From: Streptomyces sp. NBC_01210
Lineage (GTDB): Bacteria > Actinomycetota > Actinomycetes > Streptomycetales > Streptomycetaceae
Direction of reading: 5' to 3'
NCBI RefSeq assembly: GCF_036010325.1
Contig: NZ_CP108549.1
Location: forward strand, 1,612,001-1,676,000
Length of the DNA stretch: 64,000 nt
Part shown: positions 20,475-28,253 of the stretch, piece after piece
Position numbering within the stretch: the first letter of the stretch is position 1
How the letters are laid out: the number at the start of each line of letters is the position of its first letter
Made by a program: the position numbers and the translations under genes
The notes under the pieces: generated by a model
Told to the model about the DNA's origin: nothing
The model's database searches: none
What the model saw: the letters and a program-made list of their open reading frames with translations, nothing else

Positions 20475-21314
20475 ATGTCTCGCCCTGGGAACACCAAACG
20501 CATCACGGACAGCACAAAGAACGTCGACGCTTCACAGAGCATCGAGGCGACGGAGGTCCGATCAGCTCATGGTCAGCCGCGTCCCAGCGGGCTTGAAATC
20601 ACTCGAATGCCGTCAGCAGCCGAGCGCACACGAACTCTCGTACAGAGTACATGCTCCGCGGTGGTGCTCATCGCGGGGCTGGACGGAGCACGTCCTGAGC
20701 AGCTGACACGTTCTGAGCAGCTGACACCTCGAGCACGGGTCGTGGGGCAGGACGGCGAGGTGTTCCTGCTGTTTCCGGCCGACTCACCGGCCGTGCGGGC
20801 CGCCACGCACGCGCAGGACGACGAGCTGTCCGCTGTGCTGGAGATCACCGACGTCGCGCCGGTCTCCGTGCCCCATCGCATCCGCGGCCGCGCCTGGATC
20901 TCCGGCTGGCTCACCTGCGTACCCGGCCTGGCAGAGCCCGGCTGCACGATGCTGCGGCTCGAGGTGGGTGAGGCGTACGTCGACGATCTGTGGGGCGCGG
21001 AGAGCGTGGAGCCGGAGGAGTTCGCGCAGGCGTCCGTCGATCCTCTCGTGGCGCACGAGGCCGGCCTGCTGCAGCACCTGCACTCCGCGCACGGCGAGCA
21101 GGTGCAGCGGCTGTGCGGGCTGCTCGGGGAGCGAACGGACGGGACGGTGAACCGGCAGCGCGCGGTGCCACTGGCGCTGGACCGGTTCGGGCTGCGGGTG
21201 CGGTTCGTGGGCGAGCAGTGCTTCGACGCGCGCTTCGACTTTCCCACGCCGGTACGCGATGTCACCGAGCTGCGCCGGGCGATGCACACGCTCTTCGAGG
21301 CGGCTTCGCACTGA
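20475..21314 (+). CDS. Iron-regulated DUF2470 / HugZ-like (haem-utilisation-type) protein
   Basis: 279 aa from the ATG at 20475, which has AAGGAG 5 nt upstream. An internal ATG at 20607 (MPSAAERTR) would give 235 aa and is where similarity to the family seems to begin, so the 44-residue extension is doubtful. The middle resembles an FMN-binding split barrel (TCSAVVLIAG, PRARVVGQDGEVFLLFPADS, HRIRGRAWISGWL). The C-terminus has the DUF2470 layout (HLHSAHGEQVQRLCGLLGE, then LDRFGLRVRF and PVRDVTELRRAMHTLF). Proteins of this architecture include HugZ-type haem oxygenases. The iron box directly upstream supports a role in iron or haem metabolism. The haem substrate is inferred. Confidence 0.82.
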   Translation: MSRPGNTKRITDSTKNVDASQSIEATEVRSAHGQPRPSGLEITRMPSAAERTRTLVQSTCSAVVLIAGLDGARPEQLTRSEQLTPRARVVGQDGEVFLLFPADSPAVRAATHAQDDELSAVLEITDVAPVSVPHRIRGRAWISGWLTCVPGLAEPGCTMLRLEVGEAYVDDLWGAESVEPEEFAQASVDPLVAHEAGLLQHLHSAHGEQVQRLCGLLGERTDGTVNRQRAVPLALDRFGLRVRFVGEQCFDARFDFPTPVRDVTELRRAMHTLFEAASH

Positions 21315-21403
21315 CCGGCGCGGGTCGGCGTGGGTCGGCGTAGACCGGCGCGGGTCGGCGTGGGTCGGCGTAGACCGGCGTGGGTCGGCGTGGGGCGGCG
21401 TAG
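21314..21403. repeat. Three tandem 30-bp repeats after the DUF2470 gene
   Basis: Units 21314-21343 and 21344-21373 are identical (ACCGGCGCGGGTCGG followed by CGTGGGTCGGCGTAG). The third, 21374-21403, differs at two positions. Each unit also contains a sub-repeat of GGGTCGGCGT. It sits between the convergent ends of the DUF2470 gene and rarA, overlapping the DUF2470 stop codon. Confidence 0.9.
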
Positions 21404-21424
21404 GTTCGCCGGATTCACCGCCCT

Positions 21425-22792
21425 TCACCGCCCTTCGGCCTGGCCCTCCACGCGCAGCCGCTCGCGCACCTTCTCGACCACATCGGCGTAGCGCGCCTCC
21501 GCGCCGTACCGCGTGGGCTCGTAGTAGCGCTTGCCGTGCACCGCGTCCGGGGCGTACTGCTGGGGCGCGATCGCGCCCGGCACATCGTGCGGATAGACAT
21601 AGCCCTGGGCATGGCCGAGCTTGGCCGCACCCTTGTAGTGGCCGTCGCGCAGATGCGGCGGGACCGCTCCGGCCAGTCCGTTCCGTACGTCCGCGAGCGC
21701 GGCGCCGATGGCGGTGGTGGCGGCGTTCGACTTGGGGGCCAGCGCCAGCGCGATGGTGGCGTGGCTGAGGGTGAGGGCCGCCTCGGGGAAACCGATCATG
21801 GCCACGGCCTGAGCGGCGGCAACCGCGGTCGGCAGAGCCGTCGGGTCCGCGAGGCCGATGTCCTCGCTCGCCGAGATCATCAGCCGGCGGGCGATGAACC
21901 GCGGGTCCTCCCCCGCCTCGATCATGCGCGCCAGATAGTGCAGCGCCGCGTCCACATCGGAGCCGCGGATGGACTTGATGAGAGCGCTCGCCACGTCGTA
22001 GTGCTGGTCGCCGTCGCGGTCGTACTTCACCGCAGCGCGGTCGACAGTCTCCTCCAGCGTCTGGAGGCTGATCGCCTTCTCGCTCTTGTCGATCGCCGCG
22101 CCGGCCGCGGCCTCGAGCGCGGTCAGCGCCCGGCGGGCGTCGCCGCCCGCGATACGCAGCAGATGCGCCTCGGAGTCCTCGGGAAGTGCGACCACGCCGC
22201 CCAGTCCGCGTTCCGCGGTGAGCGCCCGGTGCAGCAGTCCGCTCAGATCCTCGTCGGTGAGCGATTCCAGTGTGAGCAGCAGGGAGCGGGAGAGCAGCGG
22301 GGAGATGATCGAGAAATACGGGTTCTCGGTGGTGGCGGCGATCAGCGTGACCCAGCGGTTCTCCACGGCAGGCAGCAGAGAATCCTGCTGCGCCTTGGAG
22401 AAGCGGTGGATCTCGTCGAGGAAAAGGACGGTCTCCTTGCCGAAGCCGCCGACAGCGCGGCGGGCGCCGTCGATGACCGCCCGGACCTCTTTGACACCCG
22501 CGGTGATCGCGGAGAGCTCCACAAAGCGCTTGTTGGTGGCCTTGGAGACGACGTACGCGAGGGTCGTCTTGCCGATGCCGGGCGGGCCCCAGAGGATCAC
22601 GGACGAGGGGCCTGCGGGGCCGCCGCCGCCTTCGCCGACGAGTCGGCGCAGCGGCGATCCCGGCTTCAGCAGATGCTGCTGGCCGACGACTTCATCGAGG
22701 GTGCGCGGACGCATCCGAACGGCCAGGGGGCTGCTGGACGGATCCTTCTCCTGGCGTTCTTCGGCTGCGGCGGTAAAGAGGTCGGGCTCCAC
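21425..22792 (-). CDS. rarA: Replication-associated recombination protein A (RarA/MgsA AAA+ ATPase)
   Basis: 455 aa. RarA is a clamp-loader-like AAA+ ATPase acting at stalled replication forks. Walker A is [14 protein letters not shown] and Walker [16 protein letters not shown]; the MgsA C-terminal helical and tetramerisation part follows ([36 protein letters not shown]). The start is GTG at 22790-22792 ([14 protein letters not shown]); the frame extends to 22849, but those residues are not family-like. Neighbouring rarA, vkor and hisS are all on the minus strand but separated by gaps. Confidence 0.94.
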   Translation of the reverse strand: MEPDLFTAAAEERQEKDPSSSPLAVRMRPRTLDEVVGQQHLLKPGSPLRRLVGEGGGGPAGPSSVILWGPPGIGKTTLAYVVSKATNKRFVELSAITAGVKEVRAVIDGARRAVGGFGKETVLFLDEIHRFSKAQQDSLLPAVENRWVTLIAATTENPYFSIISPLLSRSLLLTLESLTDEDLSGLLHRALTAERGLGGVVALPEDSEAHLLRIAGGDARRALTALEAAAGAAIDKSEKAISLQTLEETVDRAAVKYDRDGDQHYDVASALIKSIRGSDVDAALHYLARMIEAGEDPRFIARRLMISASEDIGLADPTALPTAVAAAQAVAMIGFPEAALTLSHATIALALAPKSNAATTAIGAALADVRNGLAGAVPPHLRDGHYKGAAKLGHAQGYVYPHDVPGAIAPQQYAPDAVHGKRYYEPTRYGAEARYADVVEKVRERLRVEGQAEGR

Positions 22793-22870
22793 GCTGTGAA
22801 GCCTACTGGGGGGTCCGGGGGTGTCCCCCGGGAGGATGCAGTAGGCCACTGACAGCCCCGCCCGGCCGGG

Positions 22871-23506
22871 TCAGCTGGTCCAGAAGTCCCACCAGCGGGT
22901 CAGGATCAGCATGCCGATGATCCCGATCCACAGCACCGGCGGCATCCAGTGGAACTCCAGCAGGCCCTTCCGCAGCCCCTCCGGGACCTTGATGACGTAG
23001 TGCCTGATGTTGTGCAGAGTGACGTAGCAGAACATCACGATCGTGGCGACCCAGGCCAGCGAGCACCACAGGCACAGCGAGTTGATGTTGTACAGCGACT
23101 GGTACTGCAGCCAGGTGCAGAAACCGACGCCGAAGAGACAGCCGGCGTTGAGACCGAGCCAGTACCAGCGGCGGTAGCGCGCCCCGGCCAGCAGCGCGAC
23201 CCCGATGGCGATCACCATCGAGTACGCCACCAGACCCATCATCGGATTCGGGAACCCGAACGCCGAGGCCTGATCGCTCTTCATGATGTTGCCGCAGGAG
23301 ACGACCGGGTTCAGGCTGCAGCCCGGGGTGAACGACGGGTCCTCCGCCAGCTTGATCTTGTCGATCGTGATCACCCACGAGGCCAGCAGCCCCGCCGCAC
23401 CCGTGATCACCAGCAGCCAGGCGAAGGCACGACTGCCACCGATCGTGCCCTTGGAGCCGTCGGCCTGCCGGCCGGAGGACACGTCGTCAACAGGTGCAGT
23501 CTTCAT
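22871..23506 (-). CDS. Vitamin K epoxide reductase (VKOR) family membrane protein
   Basis: 211 aa from the ATG at 23504-23506; a start 14 residues further up (23548) is possible but weaker. Bacterial VKORs re-oxidise DsbA-like partners for disulfide formation using quinones. There are four or five transmembrane helices. The redox Cys pairs are intact: Cys63 and Cys71 in the CSLNPVVSCG loop, and Cys145/Cys148 in the CLWC motif at the membrane. No thioredoxin domain is fused. The C-terminal helix carries a Trp-rich end (RWWDFWTS). No DsbA gene is adjacent. Confidence 0.92.
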   Translation of the reverse strand: MKTAPVDDVSSGRQADGSKGTIGGSRAFAWLLVITGAAGLLASWVITIDKIKLAEDPSFTPGCSLNPVVSCGNIMKSDQASAFGFPNPMMGLVAYSMVIAIGVALLAGARYRRWYWLGLNAGCLFGVGFCTWLQYQSLYNINSLCLWCSLAWVATIVMFCYVTLHNIRHYVIKVPEGLRKGLLEFHWMPPVLWIGIIGMLILTRWWDFWTS

Positions 23507-23644
23507 ATCGCCGATCCATCGCTCAGTAGCCAGCTGGGGCAGGGTCATTCTGCCGCACTCGCCCCCGCGTCCACCGTTCGATGGACATAAGGATGTACGG
23601 ACGGTCGTCCCGGACTGCTCACCTACGGGAGCAAGCTCCTCCCA

Positions 23645-23740
23645 GGCCCCCGTACGCCCTTCGGACGTGTCCTCAAACGCCGACGGGCCTGATCCGCAAG
23701 CCCGTCGGCGTTTGAGGCGCGTGGTCCGGGGCGGAGCCCC
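23645..23740. repeat. Dispersed palindromic element, copy A (also terminator-like)
   Basis: It contains a perfect 18-bp stem (23671-23688 with 23700-23717, CCTCAAACGCCGACGGGC and its complement) with an 11-nt loop. The flanks AGGCCCCCGTACGCCCT and GGTCCGGGGCGGAGCCCC are shared with copy B at 51047-51142. It stands between hisS and the VKOR gene and probably ends the VKOR transcript or the hisS transcript. Confidence 0.85.
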
Positions 23741-23756
23741 GCAACCGGCCCGGGTA

Positions 23757-25019
23757 TCAGGCCAGGCGTTCGCGGATCGTGTTCGCCGCGTCCGCCAGCG
23801 GCACCGGCGACTGCTCGCCGGACTGCATGTCCTTCAACTGGACGACGCCCTCCGCGAGGTCGCGCTCACCGGCCACGACCGTGTACCGCGCGCCCGAGCG
23901 GTTCGCACTCTTCATCGCGCCCTTCAGGCCCTTCGCTCCGTACGAGAAGTCGGCCGCCACTCCCGCCCGGCGCAGCTCGGTCACCAGGCCGAAGAGTACG
24001 CGCCGCGCCTCCTCGCCGAGCGGGACCGCGAACACGCTGGTGGTGGAGGGGAGTTCGAGCTCGATGCCCTCCGCCTCCAGCGCCAGGATCGTACGGTCCA
24101 CGCCGAGTGCCCAGCCGACCGACGGGAGCGCCGGGCCGCCGATCATCTCGGAGAGGCCGTCGTAGCGGCCGCCGCCGCCCACTGCGGACTGCGAGCCGAG
24201 ACCGTCGTGGACGAACTCGAACGTCGTGCGCGTGTAGTAGTCGAGGCCGCGCACCAGCTTCTCGTCGTCCTCGTACCCGACACCCGCCGCGGTCAGCAGC
24301 TCACGCACCTCCTCGTGGTACGCCTTGCACGCGTCGCACAGATAGTCGCGCAGCATCGGCGCGCCCACCAGCTGCTTCTGCACCTCGGCGCGCTTGTCGT
24401 CGAGGACCCGCAGGGGGTTGATCTCGATCCGGCGCCGGGTGTCCTCGTCCAGCTCGAGCGCGCGCAGGAAGCTCTGCAGCGCGTCCCGGTAGACGGGGCG
24501 GCACTCCTTGTCGCCCAGCGAGTTCAGCAGGATGCGGAAATCGCGCAGTCCGAGCGAGCGGTACGCCTGGTGGGCCAGGATGATCAGTTCGGCGTCGAGC
24601 GCCGGGTCCTCAGCGCCGATCGCCTCGGCGCCGACCTGCGAGAAGTGCCTGTAGCGGCCCTTCTGCGGGCGCTCGTAGCGGTAGTACGAGCCCGAGTACC
24701 AGAGCTTCACCGGCAGGTTGCCGGCCTTGTGGAGGTTGGCCTCCAGCGCCGCGCGCAGCACGGACGCGGTGCCTTCGGGACGCAGCGCCAGCTTGTCGCC
24801 GCCCTTGGTCTCGAAGGCGTACATCTCCTTGGACACGATGTCGGTGGACTCGCCGACACCGCGCGAGAACAGCTCGACGTTCTCGAATCCGGGCGTCTCG
24901 ATATAGCCGTAGCCGGAGTTCTTCAGCGGCGCGGCGATCGCCTCACGCACAGCGAGGGTCACCGCGGACTTCGGCGGAATCAGGTCGTACGTGCCCTTGG
25001 GGGCCTGAAAGGTGCTCAC
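23757..25019 (-). CDS. hisS: Histidyl-tRNA synthetase
   Basis: 420 aa, a class IIa synthetase. Motif 1 lies around [12 protein letters not shown] and the following helix, motif 2 contains [19 protein letters not shown] (near 110-130), the histidine-specific [14 protein letters not shown] is near 258, and motif 3 includes GGGGRYDGL. The anticodon-binding domain forms the last 90 residues. The start is GTG at 25017-25019; the MBL gene ends 12 nt upstream, so they are probably co-transcribed. The pair MBL-hisS is also adjacent in mycobacteria as I recall. Confidence 0.96.
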   Translation of the reverse strand: MSTFQAPKGTYDLIPPKSAVTLAVREAIAAPLKNSGYGYIETPGFENVELFSRGVGESTDIVSKEMYAFETKGGDKLALRPEGTASVLRAALEANLHKAGNLPVKLWYSGSYYRYERPQKGRYRHFSQVGAEAIGAEDPALDAELIILAHQAYRSLGLRDFRILLNSLGDKECRPVYRDALQSFLRALELDEDTRRRIEINPLRVLDDKRAEVQKQLVGAPMLRDYLCDACKAYHEEVRELLTAAGVGYEDDEKLVRGLDYYTRTTFEFVHDGLGSQSAVGGGGRYDGLSEMIGGPALPSVGWALGVDRTILALEAEGIELELPSTTSVFAVPLGEEARRVLFGLVTELRRAGVAADFSYGAKGLKGAMKSANRSGARYTVVAGERDLAEGVVQLKDMQSGEQSPVPLADAANTIRERLA

Positions 25020-25031
25020 GGGAAACTCTCG

Positions 25032-25739
25032 TCACATTCCTCGTCGGGGAGCTTCGGCGCTCCCGAGGCCGGCGGCCACATCCCGCAAGTACGGATTGGC
25101 GGCACGCTCGCGGCCGATGGTCGTCTGGGGGCCGTGGCCGGACAGCACCACGGTCGAGTCGTCGAGCGGCAGGCACACACGCGCCAGTGACTCGAGCATC
25201 TCGGCGTGGTCGCCGCCGGGCAGGTCCGTGCGTCCGATGGAGCCGGCGAAGAGCAGATCTCCCGAGAAGAAGACCGACGGGATGTCATCGGCCTCGGGCA
25301 TCTGAAACGTCACCGACCCCTTGGTATGGCCGGGCGCATGCGCGACCGAGAAGTCGAGACCGGCGAGGCGCAGCTCGGCGCCGTCGGTCAGTTCCTTGAC
25401 GTCGTCCGGCTCTCCCACGGTCAGCTCGCCCATCAGCGGCATCCCGATCGACCGGCCCAGCGCCTTCTCCGGGTCGCTCATCATGTACCGGTCCGCGGGG
25501 TGGATCCACGCGGGTACGTCATGGGCTCCGCACACCGGCACGACCGAGGCGACATGGTCGATGTGGCCATGAGTCAGCACGACGGCGACAGGCTTGAGCC
25601 GATGCTTCGCAAGCGCTTCTTCGACTCCCTGAGCGGCCTGGTGGCCGGGGTCGATGATCACGCACTCCTCGCCTGCGGCCGGGGCGACCAGGTAACAGTT
25701 GGTCCCCCAGGCCCCTGCGGGGAACCCGGCAATAAGCAC
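25032..25739 (-). CDS. MBL-fold metallo-hydrolase (glyoxalase II-like)
   Basis: 235 aa from the GTG at 25737-25739 (MLIAGFPAGAWGTNCY); the frame is open to 25877 but the upstream residues are not family-like. The metal motif THGHIDHVAS (HxHxDH) is near 80-90. Further ligands are the His in HAPGHTKGS and the Asp in FFSGDLLFAGSIGRTDLPGG. The length and the SGDLLFAGSIGR motif are those of GloB-like hydrolases, which cleave thioesters such as S-lactoyl-thiols; in actinomycetes the thiol may be mycothiol (inference). Coupled to hisS downstream. Confidence 0.9.
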   Translation of the reverse strand: MLIAGFPAGAWGTNCYLVAPAAGEECVIIDPGHQAAQGVEEALAKHRLKPVAVVLTHGHIDHVASVVPVCGAHDVPAWIHPADRYMMSDPEKALGRSIGMPLMGELTVGEPDDVKELTDGAELRLAGLDFSVAHAPGHTKGSVTFQMPEADDIPSVFFSGDLLFAGSIGRTDLPGGDHAEMLESLARVCLPLDDSTVVLSGHGPQTTIGRERAANPYLRDVAAGLGSAEAPRRGM

Positions 25740-25893
25740 GTTCGTCCTCGGTGTGGTCGTCGAGAGGGATAAAGCTGTATTGAATTGCAGCAGATCAGAG
25801 CCTACCGGCGCTGCTCGTCCCACAGCCAACCCGTATACGGTACGGGGCACACTCGGCCGGTCGGCATCACGCGACATACAAGGAGAAGACCCG

Positions 25894-26682
25894 GTGGTCA
25901 GCAGCGATCAGCGGCGGCGTCAGCTCGCCAGGGAGAAGTTCGAGCGCCAGCAGCAGCGTCGGCAGAAGTCCCGGAAGGCGAAGCAGCGGAATACGATCAT
26001 CGCGGCTGCGGTCGTGTTGGTGCTCGCCGGGGGCGCCGCGTACGCCTCGGTCGGGCTCTCCGACGGGGACGCCAAGGTCAAGGAGTCGGCGGACGACAGC
26101 CAGTCCCCCAGCGCCACCCCGTCCAAGAGCGAGAGCACCAGCCCCGAGCCCGCCATGGCGATCGACAAAGCGGCGAAGTACTCGATGTCGCTCAAGACGA
26201 ACGAGGGCGACATCAAGATCGCGATGGACGCGGCGAAGACCCCGCACACCGCGAACTCCTTCAAGTCCCTCGCGGACAAGGGGTACTTCAACGGCACAAA
26301 GTGTCATCGGCTGACCACGCAGGGCATTTTCGTGCTGCAGTGCGGCGACCCGAAGGGCGACGGCACGGGCGGGCCCGGCTACACGATCCCCGACGAGAAT
26401 CTGACCGCGCTGGGTAAGGCGGCCGCCGACGGCACGGTGACGTATCCGGCCGGGACGGTGGCGATGGCCAATACCGGCCAGCCGCACTCCGGAGGCAGTC
26501 AGTTCTTCCTCGTCTACAAGGAGACAAAGCTGCCGCCCAGCTACACGCCGTTCGGAATGATGGACGAGGCGGGCCTGAAGGTCGTCCAGGACGTGGCGAA
26601 GGCCGGAGTCGCGGGCGGGGCCCAGGACGGCGGCCCGAAGAAGGCCGTCACCATCGAGAAGGCGGCTGTCACGAAGGTGTGA
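25894..26682 (+). CDS. Membrane-anchored cyclophilin-type peptidyl-prolyl isomerase
   Basis: 262 aa from the GTG at 25894, with AGGAGAAG 8 nt upstream. A strongly basic cytoplasmic start (QRRRQLAREKFERQQQRRQK) precedes one transmembrane helix at about 44-62 (IIAAAVVLVLAGGAAYASV). A Ser/Glu-rich linker and a cyclophilin domain (about 100-262) follow. The domain keeps the catalytic CHRL (the usual FHR with Phe to Cys) and LQCGDPKGDGTGGPGY, plus SQFFLVYKET. It is therefore an extracytoplasmic foldase, divergent from the MBL gene. Confidence 0.92.
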   Translation: MVSSDQRRRQLAREKFERQQQRRQKSRKAKQRNTIIAAAVVLVLAGGAAYASVGLSDGDAKVKESADDSQSPSATPSKSESTSPEPAMAIDKAAKYSMSLKTNEGDIKIAMDAAKTPHTANSFKSLADKGYFNGTKCHRLTTQGIFVLQCGDPKGDGTGGPGYTIPDENLTALGKAAADGTVTYPAGTVAMANTGQPHSGGSQFFLVYKETKLPPSYTPFGMMDEAGLKVVQDVAKAGVAGGAQDGGPKKAVTIEKAAVTKV

Positions 26683-26836
26683 GCCGGGCAATTTCGGCCG
26701 CGCTGAGTGCGGACAGCCGGGCGGCCGGTCGCCTAGATTGGCGTTGTGCAGGGCGGGCGAGCAGCCCGCCCCCAGGAAACTGTGGACGATGCCCGGGGGC
26801 AACACCCTCTTGCGGGCATCAGGTGGAGGAGGCGCT

Positions 26837-28066
26837 GTGAGCAGCGACCCGTGGGGCCGTGTCGATGAGACGGGCACCGTGTACGTGCGTACTGCCGATG
26901 GCGAGCAGGTCGTCGGATCGTGGCAGGCGGGCACTCCCGAGGAGGCCCTGGCCTACTTCGAGCGCAAGTACGAGGGCTTGGTGGTCGAGATCGGCCTCCT
27001 CGAGCGGCGGGTGAAGACCACCGATCTCTCGGCCAAGGACGCCCAGACCGCCATCGATCATCTGCGTCAGCAGGTGGACGAGCATCACGCCGTGGGTGAC
27101 CTCGGCGCGCTGCGTGTCCGCCTCGACGCTCTCGTCGCGACGGTGGACAAGCGCCGCGAGGAGCGCAAGGTCCAGAAGGCGAAGCAGAACGACGAGGCGC
27201 GGCACTCCAAGGAGGCGCTGGTCGCCGAGGCCGAGGAGCTGGCGCAGAGCGAGCAGTGGCGCTCCGCGGGCGAGCGGCTGCGCGCGCTGGTGGACACCTG
27301 GAAGGGCCTTCCCCGGCTCGACCGGAAGTCCGACGACGAGCTGTGGCACCGTTTCTCGCACGCGCGGTCCGCGTTCTCCAAGCGCCGCAAGGCGCACTTC
27401 GCCTCGCTGGACGCGCAGCGCGAGGAGGCCCGTAAGGCCAAGGAGAAGCTGGTCGCCGAGGCCGAGTCGCTCTCCGGCTCGACCGACTGGGGTGTGACGG
27501 CCGCCCGCTACCGCGAGCTGATGGCGGAGTGGAAGGCAGCAGGCCGCGCCCAGCGCGAGGCCGAGGACGACCTGTGGAACCGTTTCCGCGGCGCCCAGGA
27601 CGTCTTCTTCGCCGCGCGCAGCGGGGTCTTCGCCGAGCGGGACGCCGAGCAGGGCGAGAACCTCAAGCTCAAGGAGGAGCTCGCCGTCGAGGCCGAAAAG
27701 CTGATGCCGGTGACGGACCTCAAGGCCGCGCGTGCCGCCTTCCGGTCCATCAACGAGCGCTGGGAGGCCATCGGCCACGTACCGCGTGACGCCCGGCCCA
27801 AGGTCGAGGGCCGGATGCACGCGGTGGAGCGTGCCCTGCAGGAGTCCGAGGAGAACGAGTGGCGCCGGACGAACCCTGAGGCGCGTGCGCGTGCCGCGGG
27901 TCTGACGGGTCAGCTCCAGGCGGCCGTGGACAAGCTGCGCGGACAGATCGACGCGGCGCGCGCGGCGGGCAACAACACCAAGGCCGACAAGCTCGCCAAG
28001 GAGCTCGAGGGCCGGCAGGCACTGCTCGACCAGGCCCTGAAGGGCCTGGAGGAGTTCGGCGGCTGA
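26837..28066 (+). CDS. DUF349 domain-containing coiled-coil protein
   Basis: 409 aa from the GTG at 26837 (MSSDPWGRVDETGTVYV) with GGAGGAGG upstream. After an N-terminal beta-rich part of about 60 residues the protein is a chain of helical DUF349 repeats, each with a W-x2-AG/W-K-A-A-G core (SAGERLRALVDTWKGLPR, YRELMAEWKAAGRAQ, FRSINERWEAIGHVPR) and very high Lys/Glu/Ala content. DUF349 proteins are poorly understood; some bind RNA or affect stress responses. Cytosolic. It is followed by a 14-bp terminator hairpin and a repeat array. Confidence 0.88.
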   Translation: MSSDPWGRVDETGTVYVRTADGEQVVGSWQAGTPEEALAYFERKYEGLVVEIGLLERRVKTTDLSAKDAQTAIDHLRQQVDEHHAVGDLGALRVRLDALVATVDKRREERKVQKAKQNDEARHSKEALVAEAEELAQSEQWRSAGERLRALVDTWKGLPRLDRKSDDELWHRFSHARSAFSKRRKAHFASLDAQREEARKAKEKLVAEAESLSGSTDWGVTAARYRELMAEWKAAGRAQREAEDDLWNRFRGAQDVFFAARSGVFAERDAEQGENLKLKEELAVEAEKLMPVTDLKAARAAFRSINERWEAIGHVPRDARPKVEGRMHAVERALQESEENEWRRTNPEARARAAGLTGQLQAAVDKLRGQIDAARAAGNNTKADKLAKELEGRQALLDQALKGLEEFGG

Positions 28067-28077
28067 GAGGCCCCGCA

Positions 28078-28112
28078 GGCGGCCCCGGTACGGGATGCGT
28101 ACCGGGGCCGCC
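28078..28112 (+). terminator. Terminator of the DUF349 gene
   Basis: A perfect 14-bp stem (28078-28091 with 28099-28112, GGCGGCCCCGGTAC and its complement) has a 7-nt loop and starts 11 nt after the stop codon. Confidence 0.8.
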
Positions 28113-28114
28113 TC

Positions 28115-28239
28115 ATGTCCGGCTGGGGGCGGCCACTGCCGGGATGTCCGGCTGGGGGCTGCGGCCACTGCCGGGATGTCCGGCTGGGGGCTGCGGCCAC
28201 TGCCGGGATGTCCGGCTGGGGGCTGCGGCCACTGCCCGG
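28115..28239. repeat. Four tandem 32-bp repeats between convergent genes
   Basis: Units 28144-28175, 28176-28207 and 28208-28239 are essentially identical (ATGTCCGGCTGGGGG followed by CTGCGGCCACTGCCGGG; the last has one change). A shorter first unit, 28115-28143, lacks 3 nt. There are no spacers, so it is not CRISPR. The array fills the gap between the DUF349 terminator and the relA stop. Confidence 0.92.
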
Positions 28240-28253
28240 CTACGGCCTGCGGC

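Noticed and set aside
20573..21418. Minus-strand protein starting with PTPTRAGLRR repeats
   Set aside because: It is the 30-bp repeat read in the wrong direction and continues antisense to the DUF2470 gene.
28115..28239. Possible CRISPR array
   Set aside because: Units are directly adjacent with no spacers and no cas genes are in the window.
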